Source of the DNA: Dethiothermospora halolimnae
Lineage (GTDB): Bacteria; Bacillota; Clostridia; Tissierellales; VENL01
Assembly: GCF_037577855.1 (NCBI RefSeq)
Contig: NZ_JBAKFX010000007.1
Location: forward strand, 1 to 64,000
Direction: 5' to 3'
DNA: 64,000 nt
A model generated the notes under the pieces. The model had not been told where the DNA came from. It saw only the letters and a list, made by a program, of their open reading frames with translations, and ran no database searches. Each line of letters starts with the position of its first letter. Within the stretch, counting starts at the first letter, position 1. This document shows positions 36,068-44,881 of the stretch, piece by piece. The translations under genes were made by a program, and so were the position numbers.

Positions 36068-37018
36068 ATGAAGGAAGTATATATAATAGTTATTGCAATA
36101 ATTTTAGACTTTGTTTTAGGGGATCCCCCAAATTGGCCCCATCCAATAAGGTATATAGGATGGATTATAAAAAGGTATGAAAATTTAATAAGAAAACAAA
36201 AACTAATCAATTTAAAAATAGGTGGATTTTTTCTAACGGGATTAAGTATTATCACAGTTACATTTATAGTGGGAGGGATATTATACTTATCTAAACTGAT
36301 TCACCCAGTAGTCTACTATATAGTAGGAACTTATTTAGCATATACTTCCCTTGCCACTAAGTGTTTAGATATTGAAACTAAAAAGGTATATTATGCAATA
36401 AAAAATAATGATATTAAAAAGGGGAGAAAGATGCTTTCCTATTTAGTTGGAAGGGATACAGAAACCCTTACAGAGAAACAGGTGATAAGGGGAGCCATTG
36501 AAACCGTAGCAGAAAATACTATAGATGGGGTTCTAGCTCCAACATTTTATTTAATCCTTGGTTTATACTTGGGAGTACCTATAGAAATGGTATTTATGTA
36601 TAAGACAATAAACACCCTAGATTCAATGGTGGGGTATATACAAAAACCCTATAGAGATATAGGATATGCATCGGCTAAACTTGATGATATGGCAAATTTT
36701 ATTCCTGCTAGACTGGGGAGTTTAATTATGCTAATAGCTGGAATAATCCTTAGATATGATTTCAACAATGGATCTAAAATGCTGTTAAGGGATAGGAAAA
36801 ATCACAAAAGCCCCAACTGTGCTTATCCAGAAAGTGCAGTGGCAGGATTACTTAACATACAACTGGGGGGGACAAACACATATTTTGGAGAAACCCTTTA
36901 TAAACCTACAATAGGAGACGATAACGTTACTTTACAAAACGACCATATTTTAAAAACTATTAGGATAATGTATGTTTCCCAGATATTATTGGGACTATTA
37001 GTTCTGATAGTAAGATAG
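36068..37018 (+). CDS. cbiB: Adenosylcobinamide-phosphate synthase
   Basis: Membrane enzyme attaching aminopropanol phosphate to adenosylcobyric acid. Family features: ILDFVLGDPPNWPHPIRYIG at the N terminus, GRDTETLTEKQVIRGAIETV, AENTIDGVLAPTFYL, DSMVGY and SPNCAYPESAVAGLL. Several hydrophobic segments; 316 residues. Nearly touches cobQ and precedes the decarboxylase that makes its aminopropanol phosphate substrate by 10 nt. Confidence 0.96.
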   Translation: MKEVYIIVIAIILDFVLGDPPNWPHPIRYIGWIIKRYENLIRKQKLINLKIGGFFLTGLSIITVTFIVGGILYLSKLIHPVVYYIVGTYLAYTSLATKCLDIETKKVYYAIKNNDIKKGRKMLSYLVGRDTETLTEKQVIRGAIETVAENTIDGVLAPTFYLILGLYLGVPIEMVFMYKTINTLDSMVGYIQKPYRDIGYASAKLDDMANFIPARLGSLIMLIAGIILRYDFNNGSKMLLRDRKNHKSPNCAYPESAVAGLLNIQLGGTNTYFGETLYKPTIGDDNVTLQNDHILKTIRIMYVSQILLGLLVLIVR

Positions 37019-37028
37019 GAGAGGTTAA

Positions 37029-38075
37029 ATGAATAAGCATGGTGGATATTTTGGAGAAAATAGGAAGGATATATTAGATTTTAGTGTAAATGTAAATCCA
37101 CTAGGAGCATCTGATAAACTATATGACCATATTAAAAAGAATTTAAAAAGTATAATAACATATCCAGAGATTGATGGTGAAAGCCATAAAAAGATGCTGT
37201 CAAATCACCTTAATATAAAGGACAATAATATAATATTAGGAAACGGAGCAACAGAGCTTATATATTTATTTGCAAGGGCTACTAAACCCCAAAGAGTCCT
37301 TATAATAGAGCCGACATTTACTGAATATAAAAGGGGATTTAGACTAGCAGGAAGTGATATATTTAGTTATATTTCCGAGGAAATAAATGATTTTAAGATA
37401 AATAAAGACACACTATTGAATAAAATAAATAAATTAAAACCGGATGTTGTAGTATTATGTAATCCTAATAACCCAACAGGGATTTTTACCAATAAAAATG
37501 ATATAAAGCCAATACTTAATAAAATAAATGATATAAACTCCTATTTATTTGTTGATGAATCCTTTATAGATTTTGTAGATAAGGAATCCTATATAGAGTT
37601 AATAGATAAAAATAATCTTTTTATCCTTAGATCTATGACTAAATTTTATGCAATACCAGGTCTTAGGTTAGGGTATGGTCTAGGAGGTAGTAAACTAATA
37701 AATAAATTAAATGAAAATAAGGAACCTTGGACTTTAAACAGTTTAGCATTAAACAGTTTAGAAATTATATTAAAGGATAATGAATATATGGATAAAACAT
37801 TAGATTGGTATAATAGAGAAAAAAAGTTTTTATGGAAAGAACTTAATAATATAAAAAATATAAAAGTCTTTTATGGTGAGGCAAATTTCTTTTTAATTAA
37901 ATTAAAGGAATTGGAAGGACAGGAGCTAAAAAAATTATTAATAGAAGAAGATATATATATAAGGACATGTGAAGACTTTGATGGATTAGATAAAAGCTAT
38001 ATAAGAACCACAATAAGAAGTCATAATGAAAATGTAAAGCTTATAGAGACTTTAAAAAAAATCCTAGGGGAGTAA
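37029..38075 (+). CDS. cobD: L-threonine-O-3-phosphate decarboxylase (HisC-like)
   Basis: PLP enzyme giving (R)-1-amino-2-propanol phosphate for CbiB. Class I/II aminotransferase fold: NGATELIYLFARA, the substrate-binding CNPNNPTG, VDESFIDFV, and the PLP lysine in RSMTKFYAIPGLRLGY. The start NKHGGYFGENRKDILDFSVNVNP (in parts NKHGG and DFSVNVNP) is typical of CobD rather than of histidinol-phosphate aminotransferase. 348 residues, between cbiB and an ABC ATPase. Confidence 0.93.
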   Translation: MNKHGGYFGENRKDILDFSVNVNPLGASDKLYDHIKKNLKSIITYPEIDGESHKKMLSNHLNIKDNNIILGNGATELIYLFARATKPQRVLIIEPTFTEYKRGFRLAGSDIFSYISEEINDFKINKDTLLNKINKLKPDVVVLCNPNNPTGIFTNKNDIKPILNKINDINSYLFVDESFIDFVDKESYIELIDKNNLFILRSMTKFYAIPGLRLGYGLGGSKLINKLNENKEPWTLNSLALNSLEIILKDNEYMDKTLDWYNREKKFLWKELNNIKNIKVFYGEANFFLIKLKELEGQELKKLLIEEDIYIRTCEDFDGLDKSYIRTTIRSHNENVKLIETLKKILGE

Positions 38076-38079
38076 TATA

Positions 38080-38862
38080 ATGAAAAATATAATAAATATC
38101 GAAAATTTAAGTTTTAAATATACCACTGAAGATATACTTAAGAGTTTAAATTTGAATGTATCAAAGGGAAGTTTTATAAGTATATTAGGACCAAATGGAT
38201 CTGGAAAAACAACCCTTCTTAAAAATATATGTAATATATTAAAACCCTATAAAGGGAAAATATTCATAGATAATAAAGAAATAAATAGCATAAAGGAAAA
38301 GGACTTAGCTAAAAAGCTTGCAGTTGTACACCAAGGAACAGATTTAGAGTTTGATTTTACTGTGTATGATGTTGCCATGATGGGCAGATATCCCTACCTT
38401 AATAGATTTCAATCTGAAGGAGAAAGAGATAAGGCTATAGTAAAAGAAGCTTTGATAAATACATCTACTTGGCATTTAAGGGATAAAGGAATAAATGAAA
38501 TAAGTGGTGGAGAAAGACAGAGGGTAATGATAGCGAGGGCGCTTGCCCAAAATCCCCATATACTGTTATTAGATGAACCAATATCCCATTTAGATATAAA
38601 ACATCAGATAGATATATTAAAGCTATGTAAAAAACTAAATAATGAAAAACAACTTACTATTATAACAACTCTACATGATATAAATATGGCAAGCAGATAT
38701 AGTGATCATATACTTCTTTTAAAGGACGGAAAAATAAAGGAAATGGATACTCCAGATAAGGTCATAACCGAAAAAAATATAGAAGATGTTTATGGCATAA
38801 AGGTTGATTTAATAAAGCGGGTGGAAGATAGAAATCCTATTATTGTACCGAAAGCGATTTAA
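38080..38862 (+). CDS. ABC transporter ATP-binding protein, BtuD/FecE-like
   Basis: ATPase of the iron-siderophore/cobalamin importer class. Walker A is GPNGSGKTT, the Q-loop region AVVHQGTDLEF, signature SGGERQRVMIARAL, Walker B HILLLDEPISHLD and switch His in ITTLHDIN. 260 residues. Placement 4 nt after cobD suggests corrinoid uptake, but no permease (BtuC-like) or binding protein (BtuF-like) is in the window, so partners must be elsewhere. Siderophore or haem import cannot be excluded. Confidence 0.85.
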   Translation: MKNIINIENLSFKYTTEDILKSLNLNVSKGSFISILGPNGSGKTTLLKNICNILKPYKGKIFIDNKEINSIKEKDLAKKLAVVHQGTDLEFDFTVYDVAMMGRYPYLNRFQSEGERDKAIVKEALINTSTWHLRDKGINEISGGERQRVMIARALAQNPHILLLDEPISHLDIKHQIDILKLCKKLNNEKQLTIITTLHDINMASRYSDHILLLKDGKIKEMDTPDKVITEKNIEDVYGIKVDLIKRVEDRNPIIVPKAI

Positions 38863-38870
38863 CTTTAGAG

Positions 38871-38987
38871 GAGAATTGAGAATGGAGAGAGGACAATTTA
38901 AGGTGATTTTACTCTCTTTGTTCGTAAAATATTATATTCAAATCGGCTTTACCGATTTGCACATTGTCAACTAAAAAAGTGGGGTGA
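38871..38987. repeat. Inverted copy of the TTGACAATT element joined to the cobU ribosome site
   Basis: Sequence related, on the opposite strand, to the element at 25681-25816. It contains GATTTTACTCTC...GTAAAAT, ATTATATTCAAATCGGC, and ends CATTGTCAACTAAAAAA. GTGGGGTGATAA, the cobU ribosome site, follows at once. galK has the same arrangement (ATTAACTAAAAAAA then GGGGTGAT). Confidence 0.65.
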
Positions 38988-38991
38988 TAAA

Positions 38992-39552
38992 ATGTTAAAC
39001 TTAACGCTAGTAACCGGTGGGGCTAGGAGTGGTAAGAGTAGGTTGGCGGAGAAAATAACTAAGGAGATTGGAGAAAATATAGTTTATATAGCCACTGCCA
39101 TAGCCTTTGATGATGGTATGAAGGACAGAATAAAAAAACATAGAAACTCAAGACCAAAGGAATGGACAACCATAGAAAAATACAGAGGTTTTAATACTTT
39201 AAAAAACAACCAAGATTTTTTAGATGCAGATACTATTATTTTAGATTGTATGACCATTATGATTTCAAATTTAATACTCGAAAGTGGATATGACTTTTAC
39301 AAGATTACCATGGAAGAAGTGGATAAATTAGAGGAAGAAATATTTAATGAAATAGATTCATTACTCAAGATAATGGAGGACTATAATAAAAATTTTGTAG
39401 TTGTAACAAATGAAGTTGGTATGGGATTAGTACCATCATATAAATTAGGAAGTATTTTTAGAGATATAGCAGGTCGTGGAAATCAGTACTTAGCGAAGAA
39501 GGCCACCGAAGTACATTTAACTGTATCGGGAATACCACTTAAAATAAAATGA
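38992..39552 (+). CDS. cobU: Adenosylcobinamide kinase / guanylyltransferase
   Basis: Phosphorylates adenosylcobinamide and transfers GMP to give adenosylcobinamide-GDP. The P-loop TGGARSGKSRLAEK is at the N terminus, KHRNSRPKEWTTIE contains the conserved guanylylation His, and VTNEVGMGLVP and GRGNQYLAKKA follow. 186 residues, normal. cobS follows after 13 nt. Confidence 0.97.
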   Translation: MLNLTLVTGGARSGKSRLAEKITKEIGENIVYIATAIAFDDGMKDRIKKHRNSRPKEWTTIEKYRGFNTLKNNQDFLDADTIILDCMTIMISNLILESGYDFYKITMEEVDKLEEEIFNEIDSLLKIMEDYNKNFVVVTNEVGMGLVPSYKLGSIFRDIAGRGNQYLAKKATEVHLTVSGIPLKIK

Positions 39553-39565
39553 TTGGTGGGATTAT

Positions 39566-40297
39566 ATGCGAAGTTTATTACTTATGATAGTGTTTTTTAC
39601 TAGAATACCTATCAAATATAAATACGAATATAGAGAAGAAGACTTAAAAAGAGGAATTAAGTTATTTCCCCTTATAGGGACACTAATAGGTGCTTTTATT
39701 TTTTTACCATCCCTTTTGGATAAATATCTAGATAAACCGATAATTATAGTTTTTAGCTGGATGATGTATATATGGATAACAGGGGGACTCCATATAGATG
39801 GTCTTGCAGATACCTTTGATGGGGTATTTAGTAATAGGGACAAAAAAAGGGTTTTGGAGATAATGAAGGATAGCAGGATAGGGACTTTCGGTGTTATTGG
39901 GATTATATTTATACTTATATCTAATATAGCATTAAGTAACTACATAGATTATAAAATTTTATTTTTACTTCCCATATTAGGTAGAACAAGCTCTATAATA
40001 TCGGCATCAGTAAGTAATTATGCCCGGAAAGAATTGGGGATGGGAACTACATTTATAAATAATAGTGGTATAAAAGAAGTGCTAATATCTTTATTATACA
40101 CAATGATTATATCTTACATATTATTGGGATATAGAATATTGATTGGAGAAATAATAACATTTGTTACTGTTTTAGCTATAACTAAATATATAAAAGATAA
40201 GATAGACGGAATGACAGGAGATACCATAGGATTTGTTATAGAAATATCCCAGACGGTATTTTTATTTGTAAGTTATTTAACTTTTAAATTGTTGTAA
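39566..40297 (+). CDS. cobS: Adenosylcobinamide-GDP ribazoletransferase (cobalamin synthase)
   Basis: Polytopic membrane enzyme joining adenosylcobinamide-GDP to alpha-ribazole (phosphate). Features: FFTRIPI near the N terminus, the metal-binding GGLHIDGLADTFDGVFS, and MKDSRIGTFGVIGI. About six membrane segments; 243 residues. Between cobU and cobC in a tight three-gene block. Confidence 0.96.
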   Translation: MRSLLLMIVFFTRIPIKYKYEYREEDLKRGIKLFPLIGTLIGAFIFLPSLLDKYLDKPIIIVFSWMMYIWITGGLHIDGLADTFDGVFSNRDKKRVLEIMKDSRIGTFGVIGIIFILISNIALSNYIDYKILFLLPILGRTSSIISASVSNYARKELGMGTTFINNSGIKEVLISLLYTMIISYILLGYRILIGEIITFVTVLAITKYIKDKIDGMTGDTIGFVIEISQTVFLFVSYLTFKLL

Positions 40298-40307
40298 GGA
40301 TGATTTT

Positions 40308-40880
40308 ATGAAACTTATACTACTTCGCCATGGTGAAACTATGGCCAACAAAAATAAAAGATATAGCGGATGGACCGACTATGATCTTACAGAAAAAGGA
40401 AAGAAGCAAGTGGATGCAGGGATAGAAAAAATAATTGGAGAAGATATAGATTATATTTATTCAAGTCCATTAAAAAGGACCCTATATACAGCCAATATTA
40501 TAGGAAGTAAATTTAATAAAGAAGTAAAGGTTGATAATAGATTAAAGGAACTTAATTTTGGAATATTTGAGGGTAAAACCTATAAAGAAATACGTAATGA
40601 ATATAAAGAAGAATCTAAAAGATGGATAGATGACTATGTAAATTATAGGATACCAGAAGGGGAAAGTCTAATGGATGTACATAGCCGGATAGCTAATTTT
40701 TTAGGTGAAATAAAAAATACAGATAAGACTTATGTTGTAGTAACCCATAGCGGTGTAATAGGGGTTATATTAACCACATTATTGGATTTAAAATTAGAAA
40801 AAATGTGGAATTTTAAGATAGACCCTGGGTGTGTTGTGAAGATGGAATATAATGATGGGTTTGGAGTACTTTTGATTTAA
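40308..40880 (+). CDS. cobC: Alpha-ribazole-phosphate phosphatase (histidine phosphatase)
   Basis: Removes phosphate from alpha-ribazole phosphate or adenosylcobalamin phosphate. Phosphoglycerate-mutase fold with catalytic His in LLRHGETMANK, SSPLKRTLYTA, the acidic LKELNFGIFEGKTYKEI and second His in VVTHSGVIG. 190 residues. Assignment as CobC rather than another histidine phosphatase rests on its place after cobS. Its TAA stop is the first codon of a dispersed repeat module. Confidence 0.88.
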   Translation: MKLILLRHGETMANKNKRYSGWTDYDLTEKGKKQVDAGIEKIIGEDIDYIYSSPLKRTLYTANIIGSKFNKEVKVDNRLKELNFGIFEGKTYKEIRNEYKEESKRWIDDYVNYRIPEGESLMDVHSRIANFLGEIKNTDKTYVVVTHSGVIGVILTTLLDLKLEKMWNFKIDPGCVVKMEYNDGFGVLLI

Positions 40881-41115
40881 AGAATAAATAATAGAGAATA
40901 AATAATAGATAAGGAGATTTTACTCCTAGGGGAGTAAAGTTAAATGACGTAGGGGCCGGGCATGCCCGGTCCAGGGCCTCCTAAAACTTTAATATTTGTT
41001 GTTGGGGGATTCGCAATCCTCCAACCCATAAAGCAAGATGAAAGTGATAATATAGAGTTTTGGTAGAGACTATGAAATTGAAACGTAGGGGGGAATTCAT
41101 TCCCCGGAACTTAAA
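40878..41115. repeat. Repeat mosaic cobC-cbiA
   Basis: Starts in the cobC stop with TAAAGAATAAATAATAGAGA (AT-rich stop module), then TTTACTCCTAGGGGAGTAAA (40918-40937), a GGGCATGCCC palindrome with GGCC/GGTCC flanks (40953-40972), a GTTGGGGGATT-type hairpin with loop CGC (41001-41025), and GGGGAATTCATTCCCC (41090-41105). Confidence 0.75.
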
Positions 41116-41146
41116 TTAATAAAAGACAGATTTCAGAGGTGAAAAA

Positions 41147-42514
41147 ATGACTAAAAAAACTAAAGCCTTAATCATAGCTGGGGAATCCAGTGGAGTTGGG
41201 AAGACCACAATAAGCCTTGGTATAATGGGGGCTTTAACTAAAAGAGATAAAAAGGTGGCACCCTTTAAAGTTGGACCTGATTATATAGATCCGGGATTTC
41301 ATAAATTTGTAACGGGAAATCCATCCTATAACCTAGATAGCTGGCTATTAAAAGAAAAAACTCTAAAATATCTATTTAATAAAAATATAAAAAATAAAGA
41401 TATGGCAATTATAGAAGGGGTTATGGGGCTTTATGATGGTTTTGGTATAGAAAAGGATGAAGGAAGTACTGCCCATATGTCTAAAATATTAGATGCACCT
41501 GTAATACTTATTATAGACGGTAAAGGTATGTCTTCAAGTGCAGCGGCTAAAGTATTAGGTTACAAAATGTATGATGAAGATGTAAATATAGCGGGGGTAA
41601 TAATAAATAGGGTTTCTGGAGAAAAACACTATAATATATTAAAGGAAGTAATTGAACGGGATGTGAAAATACCCTGTATTGGTTATCTACCGTCAAACCT
41701 AGATATATCATTAAATAGTAGACATTTAGGTCTTATACCTGCTGAAGAGATAGATGATTTAAGAAATAGAATTGATAAGATATCAGAACTAGTAGAAGCT
41801 TATATAGATTTAGATACTATGGAAAATTTGGCATACAATAAGACTGTTGAAAATATGGAATATCCATTATATAGGGAGTTAAAAGATAGTAAAAAAGGTC
41901 TTAAAATAGGTATAGCTAAAGATAAAGCATTCAGCTTTTATTATCAAGATAATATAGATTTATTAAAGGAAATGGGAATAGAACTGGTTCCCTTTAGTCC
42001 ATTAAAGGATAAAGACATACCCAAAGGGGTTGATGGACTATACATAGGTGGAGGATTTCCCGAGGTATTTACTAAAGGCTTAGAAAAAAATGAAGAGTTT
42101 AGAAAAAATCTTAAAAACCATTTAGAAAATGGACTACCCGCATATGGTGAATGTGGTGGTCTTATGTATTTAACAGAAGGAATAGAAGATTTAGATGGCA
42201 ATTATCATAATATGGTAGGATTTTTGCCAACAAAGGGAATAATGACTAAAAGACTTCAGCGATTTGGATATGTAAATATAAATATAAATGATGACACGGA
42301 TATAAAAGCCCATGAATTTCATAGGTCGAAAATAATAGATAATGATAAATTGGATTATATATATGATGTTAAAAAAGTAAGGAATGGACAAGTTAAAAAT
42401 CAGTGGAAATGTGGAGTGATAAAAAAGAATGTTTTAGCTGGATATGGACATATTCATTTTTATAGTAATATAGAATTTCTGAAATGGAAACTTAATTTAA
42501 AGAAAAAAGAATAG
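41147..42514 (+). CDS. cbiA: Cobyrinate a,c-diamide synthase
   Basis: Glutamine-dependent amidation of the a and c acetate side chains of cobyrinic acid. ATPase P-loop GESSGVGKTTISLGI at the N terminus, VGPDYIDPGFH, NLDSWLL, and a C-terminal amidotransferase domain with the nucleophile in YGECGGLMYL and AHEFHRSKI. 455 residues. The last codons (KKKE, stop TAG) are written in a dispersed AAAGAATAGAGAATAAAG module. Confidence 0.96.
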   Translation: MTKKTKALIIAGESSGVGKTTISLGIMGALTKRDKKVAPFKVGPDYIDPGFHKFVTGNPSYNLDSWLLKEKTLKYLFNKNIKNKDMAIIEGVMGLYDGFGIEKDEGSTAHMSKILDAPVILIIDGKGMSSSAAAKVLGYKMYDEDVNIAGVIINRVSGEKHYNILKEVIERDVKIPCIGYLPSNLDISLNSRHLGLIPAEEIDDLRNRIDKISELVEAYIDLDTMENLAYNKTVENMEYPLYRELKDSKKGLKIGIAKDKAFSFYYQDNIDLLKEMGIELVPFSPLKDKDIPKGVDGLYIGGGFPEVFTKGLEKNEEFRKNLKNHLENGLPAYGECGGLMYLTEGIEDLDGNYHNMVGFLPTKGIMTKRLQRFGYVNININDDTDIKAHEFHRSKIIDNDKLDYIYDVKKVRNGQVKNQWKCGVIKKNVLAGYGHIHFYSNIEFLKWKLNLKKKE

Positions 42515-42616
42515 AGAATAAAGAATAGATAAGGAAACCTTCGACTGAAGTCGAAGCTACAATTTTGTTGTTGGGGGATTCATTCTTTGAAATTTTTTTA
42601 AAAGGGGATTGAAAAA
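42509..42616. repeat. Repeat mosaic cbiA-cblT
   Basis: AGAATAGAGAATAAAGAATA module from the cbiA stop, then the hairpin CTTCGACT/AGTCGAAG (42539-42556), then a half copy of the GTTGGGGGATT hairpin lacking its second arm. AAAAGGGGATTG, the ribosome site of the next gene, ends the gap. Confidence 0.7.
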
Positions 42617-43111
42617 ATGACTAATAAATTAACCCAAAATATAACCTATTGTGGATTATTTATAGCTATCTCAATTGTAGGGGCTATGTTTCCTGTTTAT
42701 GGTTCTATTGCTTTTGACTCATTGGCGGGATTTTTTGCAGCATTATTTTTAGGTCCCTCTGCAGGGGCTATTGTATGTGGTTTAGGTCATATAGGAACTG
42801 CTGCAATAAACGGCTTTCCCTATTCATTACCATTACATATCTTAGTTATGATAGGTATGGCAATAGCAGGGTATAGCTTTGGGTTTATCTATAGAAAAAT
42901 AAATTGGTTAGTGGCTATAATAATTGCCATATTAATAAATGGACCTATTTTGACATTAATGACTGTACCGGTTACTACTTTTCTAGGAATAGAACCGGGA
43001 GGATGGATGTTATTTAAAATACTCTTACCGACATTAACTTTGGTTTCAGCGATAAATATAGTATTTGCTTATATTATATTTAAAGTAATAGGCAAAAGAA
43101 ACTTTAAATAA
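42617..43111 (+). CDS. ECF transporter S component, CblT-like
   Basis: A 164-residue protein with five to six membrane segments and the small-residue-rich, Pro-containing loops of energy-coupling-factor substrate subunits (AMFPVYGSIAFDSLAGFFAA, FLGPSAGAIVCGLGHIGTAA). The AxxxA-type helix that docks on EcfT is plausible near the N terminus. Its place just before a CblS-like kinase suggests CblT, the alpha-ribazole importer of Firmicutes lacking CobT. Other vitamin substrates cannot be excluded. EcfA and EcfT are not in the window. Confidence 0.75.
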   Translation: MTNKLTQNITYCGLFIAISIVGAMFPVYGSIAFDSLAGFFAALFLGPSAGAIVCGLGHIGTAAINGFPYSLPLHILVMIGMAIAGYSFGFIYRKINWLVAIIIAILINGPILTLMTVPVTTFLGIEPGGWMLFKILLPTLTLVSAINIVFAYIIFKVIGKRNFK

Positions 43112-43492
43112 AGAAGAATGGGTAAATAAGAAAGAAGAATTTTAAAAGTAAAGAATAAAGAACTTAAAATAAAGAATAAAGAATAGAGAATAAAGAATAA
43201 ATAAGGAGATTTTACTCCCGATGGTCGTAAAATTTCATTCTGTTGTTTGGGGTTAGGGGATTCACAATCCCCTAACTGATAATGTAGGGACGAGGCATAC
43301 CCTGTCCGGTGGATGGTCATAAGTATTCTTCTAAAAGGTAGAGGAGAATTCATTCTCCGGAACTTTTTTAGAGAATAAAGAAGAAATAAAGAAACCTTCA
43401 ACTGAAGTCTAAGTTACAATGTCGTTTATGTTGTTGGGGGATTCGTAATCCCCCAACCAATAAAACTAGAGAAGATAAAATTGGAGGAATTT
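43105..43492. repeat. Repeat mosaic cblT-cblS
   Basis: Modules: AAATAAAGAAGAATGGGTAA (starting in the cblT stop), several AAAGAATAAAGAATAG words, an ATTTTAC/GTAAAAT hairpin (43209-43233), GTTAGGGGATT/AATCCCCTAAC (43252-43276, a compensated variant), a GGACGAGGCATACCCTGTCC-like palindrome, CTTCAACT/AGTCTAAG, a canonical GTTGGGGGATT hairpin (43433-43457), and CAATAAAACTAGAGAAGATA ending in TTGGAGGA, which is the cblS ribosome site. Confidence 0.75.
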
Positions 43493-44236
43493 ATGAAAAT
43501 AACACGATACAGAGACTTGAGCCTAATAAATATAAATAAAAATCAAACCATGGTTATAGCCTGTGACTCAGCTGGAGGGATAGGAAGTAAAGAAAATGAT
43601 ATAGTTAAGGTTCCCCCACATATTGTGGGATACTTCACATGTCAAGTTCCATTAAAGGAAATATTATCTGTGGGGGGAGAGGTTATAACTATTGTTGATA
43701 CATTATCGGTGGAAATGGATGATACCGGTATGGAGATAATAAAGGGAATAAAAAGGGCCATAGAGCCTTTGGATATAGACGAAGATGTAATATTAACAGG
43801 TAGTACAGAGGAAAACTTTCCAGTTTGTCAAACGGGAGTTGGAATAACAGCCATAGGTATCATAAATGATGAAAATTGGGAAATACCTAAAAGTCACAGG
43901 GGAGACTTAATAATTTCAATAGGGTTACCAAAGGTGGGAGAAGAAGTTATAAAGGATAATGGAGAAATAATAACATTACCTATTATAAAGGAACTTTATA
44001 GTAAGTCCTATGTGAAGGAAATAATACCAGTGGGTTCTAAAGGAATTATACATGAAATAAATGAGATATGTAAAAATAATAAACTTAAATACGAATTATA
44101 TGAGAATATAAAGGTTAATATAAATAAATCAGCAGGTCCAGCAACTTGTGGAATAGTAACCATTGATAAAGATTTTTATAATGAATTAATAGAAAATTTT
44201 TCGGTACCAATAAATATATTAGGTAAAATCTTATAA
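43493..44236 (+). CDS. cblS: Alpha-ribazole kinase, CblS-like (PurM/AIR-synthase fold)
   Basis: The sequence has the PurM-like features of the AIR synthase family: RDLSLININ, ACDSAGGIGSKENDIVKVPP, a TCQVPLKEILSVGG helix, VDTLSVEMDDTGMEIIKGI, and LTGSTEENFPVCQTGVGIT. This matches the Firmicute alpha-ribazole kinase that, with CblT, makes alpha-ribazole phosphate without CobT. The nearby cblT, cbiC and cobS/cobC genes support this. The ATG at 43493 follows TTGGAGGA (43481-43488). 247 residues. I have not seen kinase data, so the activity is by family. Confidence 0.8.
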   Translation: MKITRYRDLSLININKNQTMVIACDSAGGIGSKENDIVKVPPHIVGYFTCQVPLKEILSVGGEVITIVDTLSVEMDDTGMEIIKGIKRAIEPLDIDEDVILTGSTEENFPVCQTGVGITAIGIINDENWEIPKSHRGDLIISIGLPKVGEEVIKDNGEIITLPIIKELYSKSYVKEIIPVGSKGIIHEINEICKNNKLKYELYENIKVNINKSAGPATCGIVTIDKDFYNELIENFSVPINILGKIL

Positions 44237-44257
44237 AACTAAAAGAGGTGGCTAAAT

Positions 44258-44881
44258 ATGAGCTATGTAAAAAATCCTATGGAAATAGAAAGAACAAGTT
44301 TTGAAATAATAACAGAAGAATTAGGAGAAAAAAATAATAGATTTGATGAAAAGACTGGAAAAGTAGTAAAAAGGGTAATCCATACAACTGCTGATTTTGA
44401 ATATGGAGATATAATTAAAATACATAAAGATGCAATAGATAATGGTATTAAAGCACTGAAAAATGGATCAAATATATATACAGATACTAGTATGATACGT
44501 TCAGGAATAAATAAGAGAAGATTATCTAAGTTAGGTGGAGACATAGTAAATTTTGTACATGATGATGATGTGAGAGAAGAGGCTAAAAAAAGGGGTATAA
44601 CAAGGTCAATGGTGTCAATGGAAAAGGCATGCAAAGATGATAATATAAAAATATTTGCCATAGGGAATGCCCCAACGGCATTATACACCCTCATAAGACT
44701 TATAAAAGAAGGGATGGAAAAACCAGATTTAATAATAGGGGTTCCAGTGGGATTTGTAGGAGCAGAGGAGTCCAAAGAAGAACTTATGAAACTAGATATA
44801 CCATATATAGCAACAAAGGGAAGAAAAGGAGGCAGCACAGTGGCTGCAGCCATTATTAATGCAATGATTTACTTAATTTAA
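44258..44881 (+). CDS. cbiC: Cobalt-precorrin-8 methylmutase
   Basis: Moves the methyl group from C11 to C12 to form cobyrinic acid. Features: NPMEIERTSFEII at the N terminus, VIHTTADFEYGD with the catalytic His, DTSMIRSGINKRRL, AIGNAPTALYTLI, and VPVGFVGAEESKEEL with GRKGGSTVAAAI. 207 residues, normal. AAGAGGTGG precedes the ATG. The TAA stop is the first codon of a repeat module. Confidence 0.96.
   Translation: MSYVKNPMEIERTSFEIITEELGEKNNRFDEKTGKVVKRVIHTTADFEYGDIIKIHKDAIDNGIKALKNGSNIYTDTSMIRSGINKRRLSKLGGDIVNFVHDDDVREEAKKRGITRSMVSMEKACKDDNIKIFAIGNAPTALYTLIRLIKEGMEKPDLIIGVPVGFVGAEESKEELMKLDIPYIATKGRKGGSTVAAAIINAMIYLI

Noticed and set aside
43493..44236. PurM-fold gene as AIR synthase (purM) or thiamine-phosphate kinase (thiL)
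   Set aside because: It is shorter than PurM and sits between cblT-like and cbiC genes with no purine or thiamine genes nearby; the alpha-ribazole kinase reading explains context better.
44263..44853. 196-codon frame on the minus strand opposite cbiC
   Set aside because: Shadow of cbiC, which has all family motifs; the antisense translation has no recognisable domain.
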